Below are positions 1 through 5,784 of a DNA stretch of 5,914 nucleotides, one piece after another. Made by a program: the position numbers and the translations under genes. The DNA comes from Desulfobacterales bacterium (GTDB taxonomy: Bacteria > Desulfobacterota > Desulfobacteria > Desulfobacterales > UBA5852). The stretch lies in the NCBI GenBank assembly GCA_030066455.1, contig JASJBQ010000296.1:1-5914 (forward strand). The letters are read 5' to 3'. Position 1 is the first letter of the stretch; each line of letters starts with the position of its first letter. The notes under the pieces were generated by a model. The model was given only the letters and a program-made list of their open reading frames with translations, did no database searches and was not told the DNA's origin.

Positions 1-92
1 CTTCCCAAATGATCGACGATTTCACGGATGCGGTCGGCAACGAGCGCATCATCGAAACGGCCCGCTCGGGATTTACGGCCCTGGAAAAATAG
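1..92 (+). CDS. 3' end of an unrecognised gene
   Basis: The reading frame is open from the left edge (first whole codon at 3) to a TAG at 90-92 and gives 29 residues ending in ARSGFTALEK. The peptide is mixed charged and hydrophobic, with no membrane segment or cysteine, and looks like the soluble helical C-terminus of a larger protein (MIDDFTDAVGNERIIETAR is a plausible amphipathic helix). I do not recognise the family from this tail. It could in principle be a chance open frame, but codon use (GC-rich third positions) matches the neighbouring genes and the composition becomes AT-richer right after the stop, which supports a real gene end. Confidence 0.6.
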   Translation, partial: SQMIDDFTDAVGNERIIETARSGFTALEK

Positions 93-401
93 GCTGGTGC
101 GGTCCGCCCATCCTCACTGTGTACTATATATTCGGACTTGACACGTGATGGGCTCAAAGCCCCTCCCTCGTCGGCGTGTTGATCGATGCCCCCTAAACAC
201 AACCCGTTTACCCTAAATTTAGTTCAAATGACGCGCCCACCGGCTATAGAATAACGAAAGCAATCAAACTCATCGATGGCTGACGATGCAACGGCATAAT
301 CTATCGTAGAAAAACAGGTAGTTGGTTTTTACAGCAGGCCTTGCAATCTACCGAGATTTCCGCTAATGAAATTCAAAGCGCATGAACTTTGCGAGACGCT
401 T

Positions 402-424
402 GCACACCCGAGCATACCCATGCT
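402..424. repeat. direct repeat GCAYACCC with adjoining small inverted repeat
   Basis: GCACACCC (402-409) and GCATACCC (412-419) are spaced 10 bases start to start, one helical turn. The second copy also forms the left arm of AGCAT-ACCC-ATGCT (411-424). The arrangement could be an operator upstream of the MipA/OmpV gene, but it lies about 175 bases before the start codon and the repeats are short enough to occur by chance. No regulator can be named from it. Confidence 0.3.
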
Positions 425-583
425 GGAAGATAATAAAATTAGCACACCGAATCTTTGATAGCATCCATAGTGACAGCACCCGTCTGAAACGCTGAGCTGG
501 CCGATTCTCCGGGCGTCGGAAGACACCGATGAACCGGGATCAGCTCTTGAGAATTGATACATGCCAAATACCACACCATTTAA

Positions 584-589
584 AAGGAG
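584..589 (+). promoter_or_regulatory. ribosome binding site fixing the start of the MipA/OmpV gene
   Basis: AAGGAG lies 7 bases before the ATG at 597. An in-frame ATG at 561 has no such site and would place 12 extra, partly basic residues in front of a textbook signal peptide. This site therefore decides for the 597 start. Confidence 0.85.
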
Positions 590-596
590 ATCAAAG

Positions 597-1385
597 ATGA
601 GACAAAAGTTTATCACCGTCGTATTGAGCGGGCTGCTGATGCTTGCCGTGGGATTGCCCTCGCTGCATGCGGCAGATTACGGGCTGGGTGTCGGGGCTGC
701 CGTCGTGCCGGATTACATCGGTTCGGACAACTACGATATGGCCCCTGTGCCGTACTTCACGGTGGACTTTGAAAACCACATGAACATCCACCTGGTTGGC
801 AGCCGCCTGCAGAGCAACTTGATCCCACATCCGATGTGGAAGGGTGGCGTGGTGGGCGAGTACATTCCCAAGCGCGACGACGATGCGGTGGACAACAAAC
901 AGGTGAGCGATTTGGACGAGGTCGACGGTTCGGTCATGCTTGGCGCTTTCCTGGGCTTCGAATACCCCACCGACAACTGGGGTATCTGGAACGCGCGTGT
1001 TGAGGGCATGCAGGACGTCGCCGACGGAAACCAGGGTTTTCTGGCGCGCGTGGCCGGCGGGTGGGGCACCCCGATCGGCGATAGAATGAAACTGGGCCTC
1101 GAGGCTTTCGCCGGTTTTGGCGATGAAGACTTCATGAGCAGCTATTTCGGTGTCAACGATGCCGATTCACGCAAAAGCGGCCTGGACCGATACAATGCCG
1201 ATGCCGACCTTTACGAGGTGGGGCTGAACGCCAATTATGCCTGGCGGTTTGCAAAAGACTTCAGCCTGATCACCTTCGCGGGGGTCTCCCAGTTGGTGGG
1301 GGACGCCGATGATGACAGCCCGGTGGTCGACGAAGGTGACGAAACGCAGTTCAAAGGCGGGATTATCTTGACCTTCCACTTTTAA
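597..1385 (+). CDS. MipA/OmpV family outer-membrane protein
   Basis: A 262-residue outer-membrane beta-barrel of the MipA/OmpV family. The founding member, E. coli MipA, was described as a scaffold joining the murein hydrolase MltA to a peptidoglycan synthase; many relatives have no proven role. Residues 1-25 form a signal peptide (basic MRQK, hydrophobic core, cleavage likely after SLHA). The mature N-terminus GLGVGAAVVPDYIGSDNY and the second half, with SYFGVNDADSRKSGLDRY (181-199) and the late W, SP and D-rich segment before a final amphipathic strand, fit the family. The protein ends in Phe, as expected for recognition by the barrel-assembly machinery. The loop at 235-250 is very acidic and might bind divalent cations, which is only a guess. 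A well-placed AAGGAG supports the ATG at 597. It appears to be a single-gene unit, with a long leader upstream and a strong hairpin just downstream. The family call is firm; the physiological role is open. Confidence 0.92.
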   Translation: MRQKFITVVLSGLLMLAVGLPSLHAADYGLGVGAAVVPDYIGSDNYDMAPVPYFTVDFENHMNIHLVGSRLQSNLIPHPMWKGGVVGEYIPKRDDDAVDNKQVSDLDEVDGSVMLGAFLGFEYPTDNWGIWNARVEGMQDVADGNQGFLARVAGGWGTPIGDRMKLGLEAFAGFGDEDFMSSYFGVNDADSRKSGLDRYNADADLYEVGLNANYAWRFAKDFSLITFAGVSQLVGDADDDSPVVDEGDETQFKGGIILTFHF

Positions 1386-1416
1386 GCCCTCCGGCATCTA
1401 AATTCAAACGCAAGCC

Positions 1417-1443
1417 AAGGCTGTGTGCAGCGCATACAGCCTT
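1417..1443 (+). terminator. strong hairpin downstream of the MipA/OmpV gene
   Basis: AAGGCTGTGTGC (1417-1428) pairs with GCATACAGCCTT (1432-1443) across a three-base loop, giving a 12-bp stem with one G-T wobble. It begins 31 bases after the stop of the MipA/OmpV gene. Only three T residues (1442-1444) follow, then GCTGTT, so it is an imperfect intrinsic terminator. It may slow or partly stop transcription, or protect the 3' end of the mRNA. It also covers the GTG at 1425, which makes that codon an unlikely start for the next gene. Confidence 0.6.
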
Positions 1444-1463
1444 TGCTGTTGGAACGGACGGGG

Positions 1464-1985
1464 ATGGAAACTGCCGCCGCGGTTCAAGAGCGCCAAACGC
1501 GCCAGCTGAAGCGACTGGCCACACTGGTCGATGCGGTCTTTGCCATCGTTCTGGTCGTCATGGTGCTTGCGCTGCCCTATCCCAGCGAATTGAAATGGAC
1601 CGGGACCTCGGTTTGGGGCTTTCTGGATGCCCACCAAGAGGGACTCGTCCTGGCCTTGATCGGTACGGTGCTGGTGGTGCTATACTGGGTCCAGAGCAAT
1701 GCCCTTTTCGGCAACCTGGCCCGCACAGACAACCGGCATACCATCCTGGCGCTCGGTCAGGTTTTTTTCCTGCTGCTCTACCTCTACGCCATCGGTCTGG
1801 GGGTCGACTTTCCCGACGATCCCCAGGTGCTGGCCTTGCAGAGCGCATTGGCCTGCCTGGTGGGGCTGGCGGCTGCCGGAGGCTGGTGCTATCCGCCGTT
1901 TACTTGTCGCGGAGGGGATGCTATGGGTGCGCGATGGATCGCGCTTTGCTTTCACGCCTCAACAATTCGCCCTATCTGCTCCTGA
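1464..1985 (+). CDS. TMEM175/DUF1211-like membrane protein, probably C-terminally truncated
   Basis: A 173-residue predicted inner-membrane protein with four hydrophobic helices, near residues 21-38, 60-79, 94-113 and 124-142. RLATLVDAVFAIVLVVMVL at 18-36 resembles the first helix of the TMEM175/DUF1211 family (consensus R-x-x-x-F-S-D-x-V-F-A-I), whose studied members are potassium-selective channels. Here the FSD triplet is replaced by LVD, so channel selectivity cannot be assumed. YWVQSNALFGNLARTDNRHT (74-93) and the FFLLLYLY helix also fit this group. Relatives normally continue into two more helices; here the family-like sequence stops near residue 143 and is followed by a polar, cysteine-containing tail that runs 52 bases into the next gene. 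The +1 frame after about 1887 reads RRLLVAEG, more like the expected basic linker, so a frameshift is possible. I chose ATG 1464 (GGA-rich sequence just upstream) over GTG 1425, which lies in a hairpin. The family call is moderate. Confidence 0.55.
   Translation: METAAAVQERQTRQLKRLATLVDAVFAIVLVVMVLALPYPSELKWTGTSVWGFLDAHQEGLVLALIGTVLVVLYWVQSNALFGNLARTDNRHTILALGQVFFLLLYLYAIGLGVDFPDDPQVLALQSALACLVGLAAAGGWCYPPFTCRGGDAMGARWIALCFHASTIRPICS
1911..1917 (+). promoter_or_regulatory. Shine-Dalgarno-like GGAGGGG before the transporter start
   Basis: GGAGGGG is the only good ribosome-binding sequence near the transporter start, but it lies 16 bases before ATG 1934, which is too far. It is 5 bases before ATG 1923, which opens a 20-codon frame (in phase with the tail of the TMEM175-like gene) ending at 1985. 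Ribosomes loading here could keep the message open and allow coupled initiation at 1934. This is inference from spacing only. Confidence 0.4.
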
Positions 1986-2833
1986 CCCTGGCGGTCCTGT
2001 TTTGGTCCGGCAATTTCATCCTCGGGCGCGCCGTGCGCGCCGAGGTCCCGCCCGTCGGCCTCGCCTTCTGGCGCTGGGCCGTGGCTGCTCTCCTGATCAT
2101 CTGGCCGGCCCTGCCATGGATCCGACGGGACTGGCCCACGATCCAGCAGCACCGATCCATCATCCTTCTGCTTGCCGCTCTGGGCGTTACCATCTTCAAT
2201 ACGCTGGTCTACGCCGGTCTTCAGCATACCATCGCCCTGAATGCATTCCTGATGCAGACCATGATGCCCGTCATGATCGTGGCCATGTCTTTCCTGTTGT
2301 TCCGGGACCGGGTTTACGCCCTGCAGGCTGCCGGCATCGCCTTCGCCCTGGGCGGTGCCGTAACCATTATCATCCAGGGCGATCCCCAGACACTGCGCAC
2401 CCTGTCGTTCAATCCCGGCGATATCATCATATTCCTGGCTGTCATGGCATATGCCGGCTATTCGGTCCTGCTGCGCAAACGTCCGCCCATGCACCCCTTG
2501 AGTTTCGTGGCGGTCACGTTCGCCGCCGGCGCGATCATGCTGCTACCCTTCTACATCTGGGAGACACTCGGGCAACGTGCCGTGCGCTGGGACGGCGTTA
2601 CCACGGCCTCCGTCGCCTACGTGGCTGTTTTCCCTTCGATCATCTCGTTTTTATGCTTCAATCGCGGGGTCGAACTGATCGGTGCCAACCGGGCCGGGCT
2701 TTTTCTTTATCTCATGCCGCTCTTTGGGGGCGGTATGGCGCTCGTCTTTTTAGGCGAACAGCTCGAGTGGTTCCATGGTGTCGGCATGCTTTTCATCGTG
2801 GCCGGCATATTTCTGGCCGTGCGATACCGCTGA
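1934..2833 (+). CDS. DMT family transporter (two EamA domains)
   Basis: A 299-residue inner-membrane carrier of the drug/metabolite transporter superfamily (EamA/RhaT type), which typically exports or imports small metabolites or amino-acid-like compounds. About ten hydrophobic helices are visible, in two EamA repeats (roughly residues 12-147 and 160-297). LFWSGNFILGR at 22-32 is the usual first-helix motif of repeat one; LVYAGLQHTIALNAFLMQT (91-109) fits its helices 3-4. Repeat two ends with FLGEQLEWFHGVGMLFIVAG (272-291), with the conserved Gly-Glu. The length is normal for the family and the gene is intact. ATG 1934 is the only ATG that suits the N-terminus; it lacks a ribosome binding site at normal distance and lies 52 bases inside the upstream frame, so translation is probably coupled. 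The substrate cannot be deduced from sequence or neighbours. Confidence 0.92.
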   Translation: MDRALLSRLNNSPYLLLTLAVLFWSGNFILGRAVRAEVPPVGLAFWRWAVAALLIIWPALPWIRRDWPTIQQHRSIILLLAALGVTIFNTLVYAGLQHTIALNAFLMQTMMPVMIVAMSFLLFRDRVYALQAAGIAFALGGAVTIIIQGDPQTLRTLSFNPGDIIIFLAVMAYAGYSVLLRKRPPMHPLSFVAVTFAAGAIMLLPFYIWETLGQRAVRWDGVTTASVAYVAVFPSIISFLCFNRGVELIGANRAGLFLYLMPLFGGGMALVFLGEQLEWFHGVGMLFIVAGIFLAVRYR

Positions 2834-2935
2834 AAGCGGACTGCCTTGGCTCGGTTCCGATAGGTTCAAGCAAGATCGGCCGCCGTTTCGCGAACACGTC
2901 GGCCATGACCACGGGGGGCGTTCAAGGAGGCGACA

Positions 2936-3430
2936 ATGTTTCGGTCGCGGCCACAACGATTGCGGCAGGCAATGGCCCGAATGACGGCCGCTATCCTGGC
3001 GCCTTCGGTGCATCAATGGATTATCAGGCATGAAGCTGAAATCCGTCGCCAGGGCCGCCCCTTGACCCGGGCGGAAAGGGAGCGCGCAAGTGATATCGGC
3101 CTGTCGGATTTAGGCCGGGTCCGGATCATGGTTGTTGCCCGTATTCCGCTGCCGGCCGGATGGCTCCGCAGGCGCATCGCGTGGTTCAGCCGTGCCGTCC
3201 TGGCCGACCCGGTGGCGTTGACAGCGGGGCATGGCATTTACCTGTGCCGCGGCGTTGAAAACGATAGCATGGTGCTGCGGCATGAACTCGTCCATGTGCG
3301 CCAGTACGAGCGCCTGGGGCGACGCGCTTTCCTGCAGCAGTATATCCGTGACTGCCTGATCGAAGGCTATCTTGCCTCACCGCTTGAAAAGGAGGCCCGC
3401 CGTTTGAGCGTTAGCGGCGATGGCGACTGA
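2936..3430 (+). CDS. small HExxH-motif protein, putative zinc metallopeptidase-like
   Basis: A 164-residue protein with no signal peptide or clear membrane helix. The N-terminal half is strongly basic (many Arg). Residues 94-103 read ALTAGHGIYL, a likely beta-strand edge, and LRHELVHVRQYERLG (114-128) carries the zinc-binding HExxH signature (His116, Glu117, His120). The conserved-looking SPLEKEARRL (148-157) could supply a third glutamate ligand. This layout recurs in short proteobacterial proteins of unknown function and resembles the core of DUF4157-like metallopeptidases. Whether it cuts peptides is unknown; with only one small domain it may be a metal-binding protein without protease activity. 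The start is firm: AAGGAGG at 2924-2930 lies 5 bases before ATG 2936. It follows the transporter on the same strand after 102 bases without a recognisable terminator, so co-transcription is possible. It converges on the next gene. Confidence 0.82.
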   Translation: MFRSRPQRLRQAMARMTAAILAPSVHQWIIRHEAEIRRQGRPLTRAERERASDIGLSDLGRVRIMVVARIPLPAGWLRRRIAWFSRAVLADPVALTAGHGIYLCRGVENDSMVLRHELVHVRQYERLGRRAFLQQYIRDCLIEGYLASPLEKEARRLSVSGDGD

Positions 3431-3462
3431 CGCGGCACCGTGCCCGCTGCTGCCGCCGGCGG
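3431..3462. other. short convergent intergenic gap
   Basis: A 32-base gap between two convergent genes. It holds GGCAC-C-GTGCC (3434-3444) and the 10-base palindrome CCGCCGGCGG (3453-3462). Both could fold in RNA from either strand, but neither is followed by a T tract, so I see no proper intrinsic terminator. Any termination here would have to be Rho-dependent or use the neighbouring coding sequence. Confidence 0.35.
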
Positions 3463-4155
3463 TTATTCGATCAAGAAGACGGCCGTGACCTGCTGCACAA
3501 TTTCCAGGTCGCCGACCTCGATGGGCGTCGCGGCGGCCGCCATGGCCATTTCAGCCCGCATGGGCACCGGATGATGGCTTCCGGTGTAGCGGATGCGGTG
3601 CAGGCGCACGATCTTCACGCCGGCCGCTCGGGCCAGCTCTTCCGCGATGCGGCGGGCATCGGCAACGGCCAGGGCGGCGGCTTGGCGGGCGAATGCATCC
3701 TGGCGGGAATGGCTGAAGCGCAGCTGCCCGATGCGTCCGCTGCCCGCTTTGACGGCCGCATCGATAAAGGTCCCCAGGCCTTTCAACTGGCCCGTTTCCA
3801 GCCGAACGCTATTGGTGACCCGGTAGCTGGTGGGGGCCATGCGCGTTTTTTGGTTGTAGACCGGGTGGAGCTGAAACCGGGTGGTCGCAATCTTGTCATC
3901 GGCCGCCATCCGTTTTTTGAGCATGCCGATCAGTTTTTCGGCTTGAGCGGCATTCTGACGAATGGCCTCGTTGGCATCGCCGGCGTTGGTCTCGATGGCA
4001 AACGTCAAAATGGCCCGGTCCGGGCGCTCGGATAGTTCCCCCCGGCCGACGACTTCGATGGCGGCCGGCCCGTCGATGTCGGCGGCCGGCGACGTCGGGG
4101 GAAGGAGAAACACGGACATGATCAGCAATAGCGGCATGAATGGGTAACGCATCAT
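3463..4155 (-). CDS. SIMPL (DUF541, YggE-like) domain periplasmic protein
   Basis: A 230-residue secreted protein of the SIMPL/DUF541 family, which includes E. coli YggE (linked to lower oxidative stress) and periplasmic proteins of unclear biochemical role. Residues 1-25 are a signal peptide with a hydrophobic core and probable cleavage after SPAA. The domain fills the rest: VVGRGELSERPDRAILTFAI (35-54) is the classic opening strand pair, then a long helix (60-85), TTRFQLHPVYNQ (91-102), YRVTNSVRLE (111-120), the Ala-rich helix 155-179 and the final strand region EIVQQVTAVFLIE. Length and order are normal and the gene is intact. The start is supported by AAAGG (complement of 4161-4165) 5 bases before the first ATG; a second ATG follows directly. 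It lies 117 bases after the flavoprotein gene on the same strand and may have its own promoter, though I cannot identify one. The family is certain, the function is not. Confidence 0.94.
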   Translation of the reverse strand: MMRYPFMPLLLIMSVFLLPPTSPAADIDGPAAIEVVGRGELSERPDRAILTFAIETNAGDANEAIRQNAAQAEKLIGMLKKRMAADDKIATTRFQLHPVYNQKTRMAPTSYRVTNSVRLETGQLKGLGTFIDAAVKAGSGRIGQLRFSHSRQDAFARQAAALAVADARRIAEELARAAGVKIVRLHRIRYTGSHHPVPMRAEMAMAAAATPIEVGDLEIVQQVTAVFLIE

Positions 4156-4272
4156 TTTTTCCTTTATGCGATGAATGGTTGCGGGCCGGGGCCTTGGCCG
4201 TTGACGCCGGGGAGGAGGGGAGGACTTTCGTACCCCATTGCCGCCCGACGTTTGTCCCCGCCGACAGAGCGA
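4156..4272 (-). other. intergenic region upstream of the SIMPL gene
   Basis: This 117-base gap separates the flavoprotein gene from the SIMPL-domain gene on the same strand. Read on the minus strand, it has a GC-rich middle part with C-runs and an AT-rich end containing the AAAGG ribosome binding site. An imperfect palindrome (TCATCG-T-CGATGA, 4273-4285) sits on the flavoprotein stop codon at its border but lacks a T tract. I find no convincing promoter or terminator; read-through from the upstream operon remains possible. Confidence 0.45.
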
Positions 4273-5127
4273 TCATCGTCGATGACGGCGGGTCGGCGGT
4301 CGTATCCAGTCGCCGCCCCCTCCGAATTCACGCGCCACCTCTCGGAGGCGGGTTTTCCAGGATTCAAATTCGGATTTCATGCCCACCAGCCAGTCGCGGT
4401 GCGCGATGGCGTCTTCGCGGGTCAGAAACAGTTCATGGGGTCCGGGACGGATATCGACGCCTACACCGGCAGGGCCCGCCGTGATCGGCCCCGCGTTGCT
4501 GCAGAGCATGCAGCGCACGTTGTGGTGATCCAGAAAGCGGAAGGTCTTCCCGCCGCAGAGCGGACAGCAGGGATGCTCGACCGGGGGTGTGGTTTGACCC
4601 AGGGCACGCGCCAGTCGGGCGGCCGTCTCCCGATTGGCATGATCCAGAAAGACCGCTCCGGGCAATGCGGCATAGACCAGGGCCTGGCCTCGAATCTCGG
4701 CGAACATCAACCGCAACGCGCTTTCGATGCCAAGCAGGGTATAGCCCTCCCTTCCGGGTACACCGGCAATTCCCACGGCAACGGCGGGCTTGCCCCAAAG
4801 AGCTTCGAGATGAGGGTAGAGCGCCAGCCCACGGTCGGTGAAACGCTTGAGGCAGCTGTTGGGGCCCAGGAAATAGGTCGGCACGGCCATGATGAGCGCA
4901 TCGGCGGCCAGCAGCGATTCCACCACCAGTCCGTGGTCGTCATCGAGCGGGCAGGCGCCCTCGAAGAGACAGCGGTAGCAGGCACGGCAGGGACGCAGGT
5001 CGAATTCGGTCAGCCGCAGGAGGCGCATCTGGTGGGGGCGCTCAATCTGCCGGCTCACGGCCTTGACCATCAGTTCGCAGTTGCCCCGTCGGCGCGGTGA
5101 GCCAATGATCCCCAGAATGTTTTCCAT
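4273..5127 (-). CDS. iron-sulfur flavoprotein (NADPH-dependent FMN reductase fold) with C-terminal zinc-ribbon-like domain
   Basis: A 284-residue cytoplasmic redox protein. Residues 1-170 form a flavodoxin-like fold: IIGSPRRRGNCE (7-18) is the FMN-phosphate loop, and PTYFLGPNSCLKRFTDR (83-99) is the usual flavin-contacting segment. Cysteines 47, 50, 53 and 59 (C-x2-C-x2-C-x5-C) match the compact 4Fe-4S motif of archaeal and bacterial iron-sulfur flavoproteins (Isf), which pass electrons between ferredoxin-like donors and small acceptors such as oxygen or peroxide. Residues 187-209 add a second cluster, C188-x2-C191 and C206-x2-C209, resembling a zinc ribbon or rubredoxin-like knuckle, followed by a roughly 75-residue tail with a helical segment at 236-268. 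The gene starts 3 bases after the marR stop, with GAGGG inside the end of marR as its ribosome binding site, so the two are almost surely co-transcribed. The physiological substrate is unknown. Confidence 0.88.
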   Translation of the reverse strand: MENILGIIGSPRRRGNCELMVKAVSRQIERPHQMRLLRLTEFDLRPCRACYRCLFEGACPLDDDHGLVVESLLAADALIMAVPTYFLGPNSCLKRFTDRGLALYPHLEALWGKPAVAVGIAGVPGREGYTLLGIESALRLMFAEIRGQALVYAALPGAVFLDHANRETAARLARALGQTTPPVEHPCCPLCGGKTFRFLDHHNVRCMLCSNAGPITAGPAGVGVDIRPGPHELFLTREDAIAHRDWLVGMKSEFESWKTRLREVAREFGGGGDWIRPPTRRHRR

Positions 5128-5130
5128 GGT

Positions 5131-5541
5131 TCAGCCCTCGAATCGCTGCAGCAGGGCAAGCAACTGCCGGGCCTCGGCCGGGCTGAACGGCGCCATGAAC
5201 GATTGGTGGGCGTCGGCCAGGGTGGCGGCCACGCGCGATCCCGTGCAACGCCCGTGCGCGGTCAGGTGGATGCGCACGCAGCGACGGTCGGTGCGGTCTT
5301 TGCGGCGCTCCGCGAGCCCTGATTTTTCCAGACGCGTGAGGACACCGGTTAGGGTGGCGCTGTCCAGGCGGATACGTTTGCCAAGCTGGGCTGGGGTCAG
5401 GGCGTCCTGTTCATGGAGGAAGGCCAATACCAGCCCCTGGACCGCCGTCAGACCGAAAGACGCCAACTGCGATTTCAGATGGCGGCCGGCCGTCTGGTTG
5501 CCCTTGGCCAGGCGGAAAAAAATGCAGTCTTCCGGTTTCAT
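5131..5541 (-). CDS. MarR family transcriptional regulator
   Basis: A 136-residue winged-helix DNA-binding protein. The recognition part is at 49-76 (TPAQLGKRIRLDSATLTGVL and following), and the wing carries the family signature DRTDRRCVRIHLTAHG (82-97). The flanking helices (1-40 and 102-135) form the usual dimer interface. MarR proteins commonly repress their own operon and release DNA on binding a phenolic ligand or on cysteine oxidation. Cysteines lie at 6, 88 (in the wing) and 99, so redox sensing is conceivable but unproven. It is followed after 3 bases by the iron-sulfur flavoprotein gene, its likely target. The start has only a weak purine stretch upstream, and no better in-frame start is seen. 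The 48-base spacer to the cooT-like gene shows no clear operator palindrome. Confidence 0.93.
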   Translation of the reverse strand: MKPEDCIFFRLAKGNQTAGRHLKSQLASFGLTAVQGLVLAFLHEQDALTPAQLGKRIRLDSATLTGVLTRLEKSGLAERRKDRTDRRCVRIHLTAHGRCTGSRVAATLADAHQSFMAPFSPAEARQLLALLQRFEG

Positions 5542-5589
5542 CTTCGCAATCGCCGGGCAGGCGTGCCTTAAGCCCTTCCGGGGGGCATA

Positions 5590-5784
5590 TCAAGCAAGGG
5601 GTTCGAAAACGATTTTGTGTTCCACCAAATGCATGAATCGGATGCGGCCCTTGACGATTTTCTGTTCATTGAAGATGTTGATCAGGCGATACTGGTCATC
5701 GGCCTCCGGCTGCACCACATCGACGGATTCGAGGATCAGTTCTTCCTGGCCGGCTTTAAAAATATAGGCATTCGCTTCACACAT
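5590..5784 (-). CDS. CooT family nickel-binding protein
   Basis: A 64-residue small beta-rich protein. It begins MCEANAY and continues with alternating hydrophobic strands (EELILESVDVVQPE, YRLINIFNEQKIVKGRIRFM, HKIVFEPL), the pattern of the CooT family. In Rhodospirillum rubrum, CooT is a nickel-binding accessory factor for carbon monoxide dehydrogenase, and Cys2 is the key ligand; Cys2 is present here. Many anaerobes carry such genes away from any carbon monoxide dehydrogenase, so the actual client is unknown, and none is visible here. GGAGG (complement of 5794-5798) lies 9 bases before ATG 5784. The start overlaps the end of the upstream gene by 8 bases, indicating coupled translation and a shared operon. 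Confidence 0.85.
   Translation of the reverse strand: MCEANAYIFKAGQEELILESVDVVQPEADDQYRLINIFNEQKIVKGRIRFMHLVEHKIVFEPLA

Larger units (their letters stand above)
93..596. other. long intergenic region upstream of the MipA/OmpV gene
   Basis: About 500 bases that are richer in A and T than the flanking genes, with no convincing gene. Visible structure: a 5-bp stem with a three-base loop at 150-162 (GGGCT/AGCCC) that lacks a T tract, so it is only a weak terminator candidate for the upstream gene; a repeated GCAYACCC at 402-409 and 412-419; and a small hairpin AGCAT/ATGCT at 411-424. Possible -10-like hexamers are CATAAT (295-300) and GATAAT (429-434), but neither has a good -35 at normal spacing, so I do not call a promoter. 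The region very likely carries the promoter and 5' leader of the downstream outer-membrane gene. Confidence 0.6.

Noticed and set aside
138..143. Perfect TTGACA hexamer as a possible -35 element
   Set aside because: No -10-like hexamer occurs 16-18 bases downstream; the sequence there is C-rich.
400..415. Possible sigma-54 promoter around TTGCAC...AGCAT
   Set aside because: The required GG and GC doublets are not both present at the correct spacing; the match is off by one base.
329..616. Minus-strand open frame of 95 codons in the long intergenic gap
   Set aside because: It has no usable ribosome binding site, an unusual Ser/Cys-rich composition, runs across the ribosome binding site and start of the MipA/OmpV gene, and resembles no family I know.
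1699..3033. Plus-strand open frame of 444 codons overlapping the TMEM175-like, transporter and HExxH genes
   Set aside because: It is rich in Arg, Pro, His and Gly with no domain pattern, as expected from the off-frame reading of GC-rich genes. The transporter frame explains the region. Only its stretch near 1890-1915 is of interest as a possible frameshift remnant.
4171..5100. Plus-strand open frame of 309 codons opposite the flavoprotein gene
   Set aside because: It is antisense to a gene with clear motifs and has a composition typical of a shadow frame, with no recognisable domain.
5542..5589. Possible terminator or operator between the CooT-like gene and marR
   Set aside because: Only short interrupted GC pairings are visible and no T tract follows; nothing specific can be supported.
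5063..5767. Plus-strand open frame of 234 codons opposite the MarR and CooT-like genes
   Set aside because: It is Arg/Ser-rich, antisense to two well-recognised genes, and has no family features.
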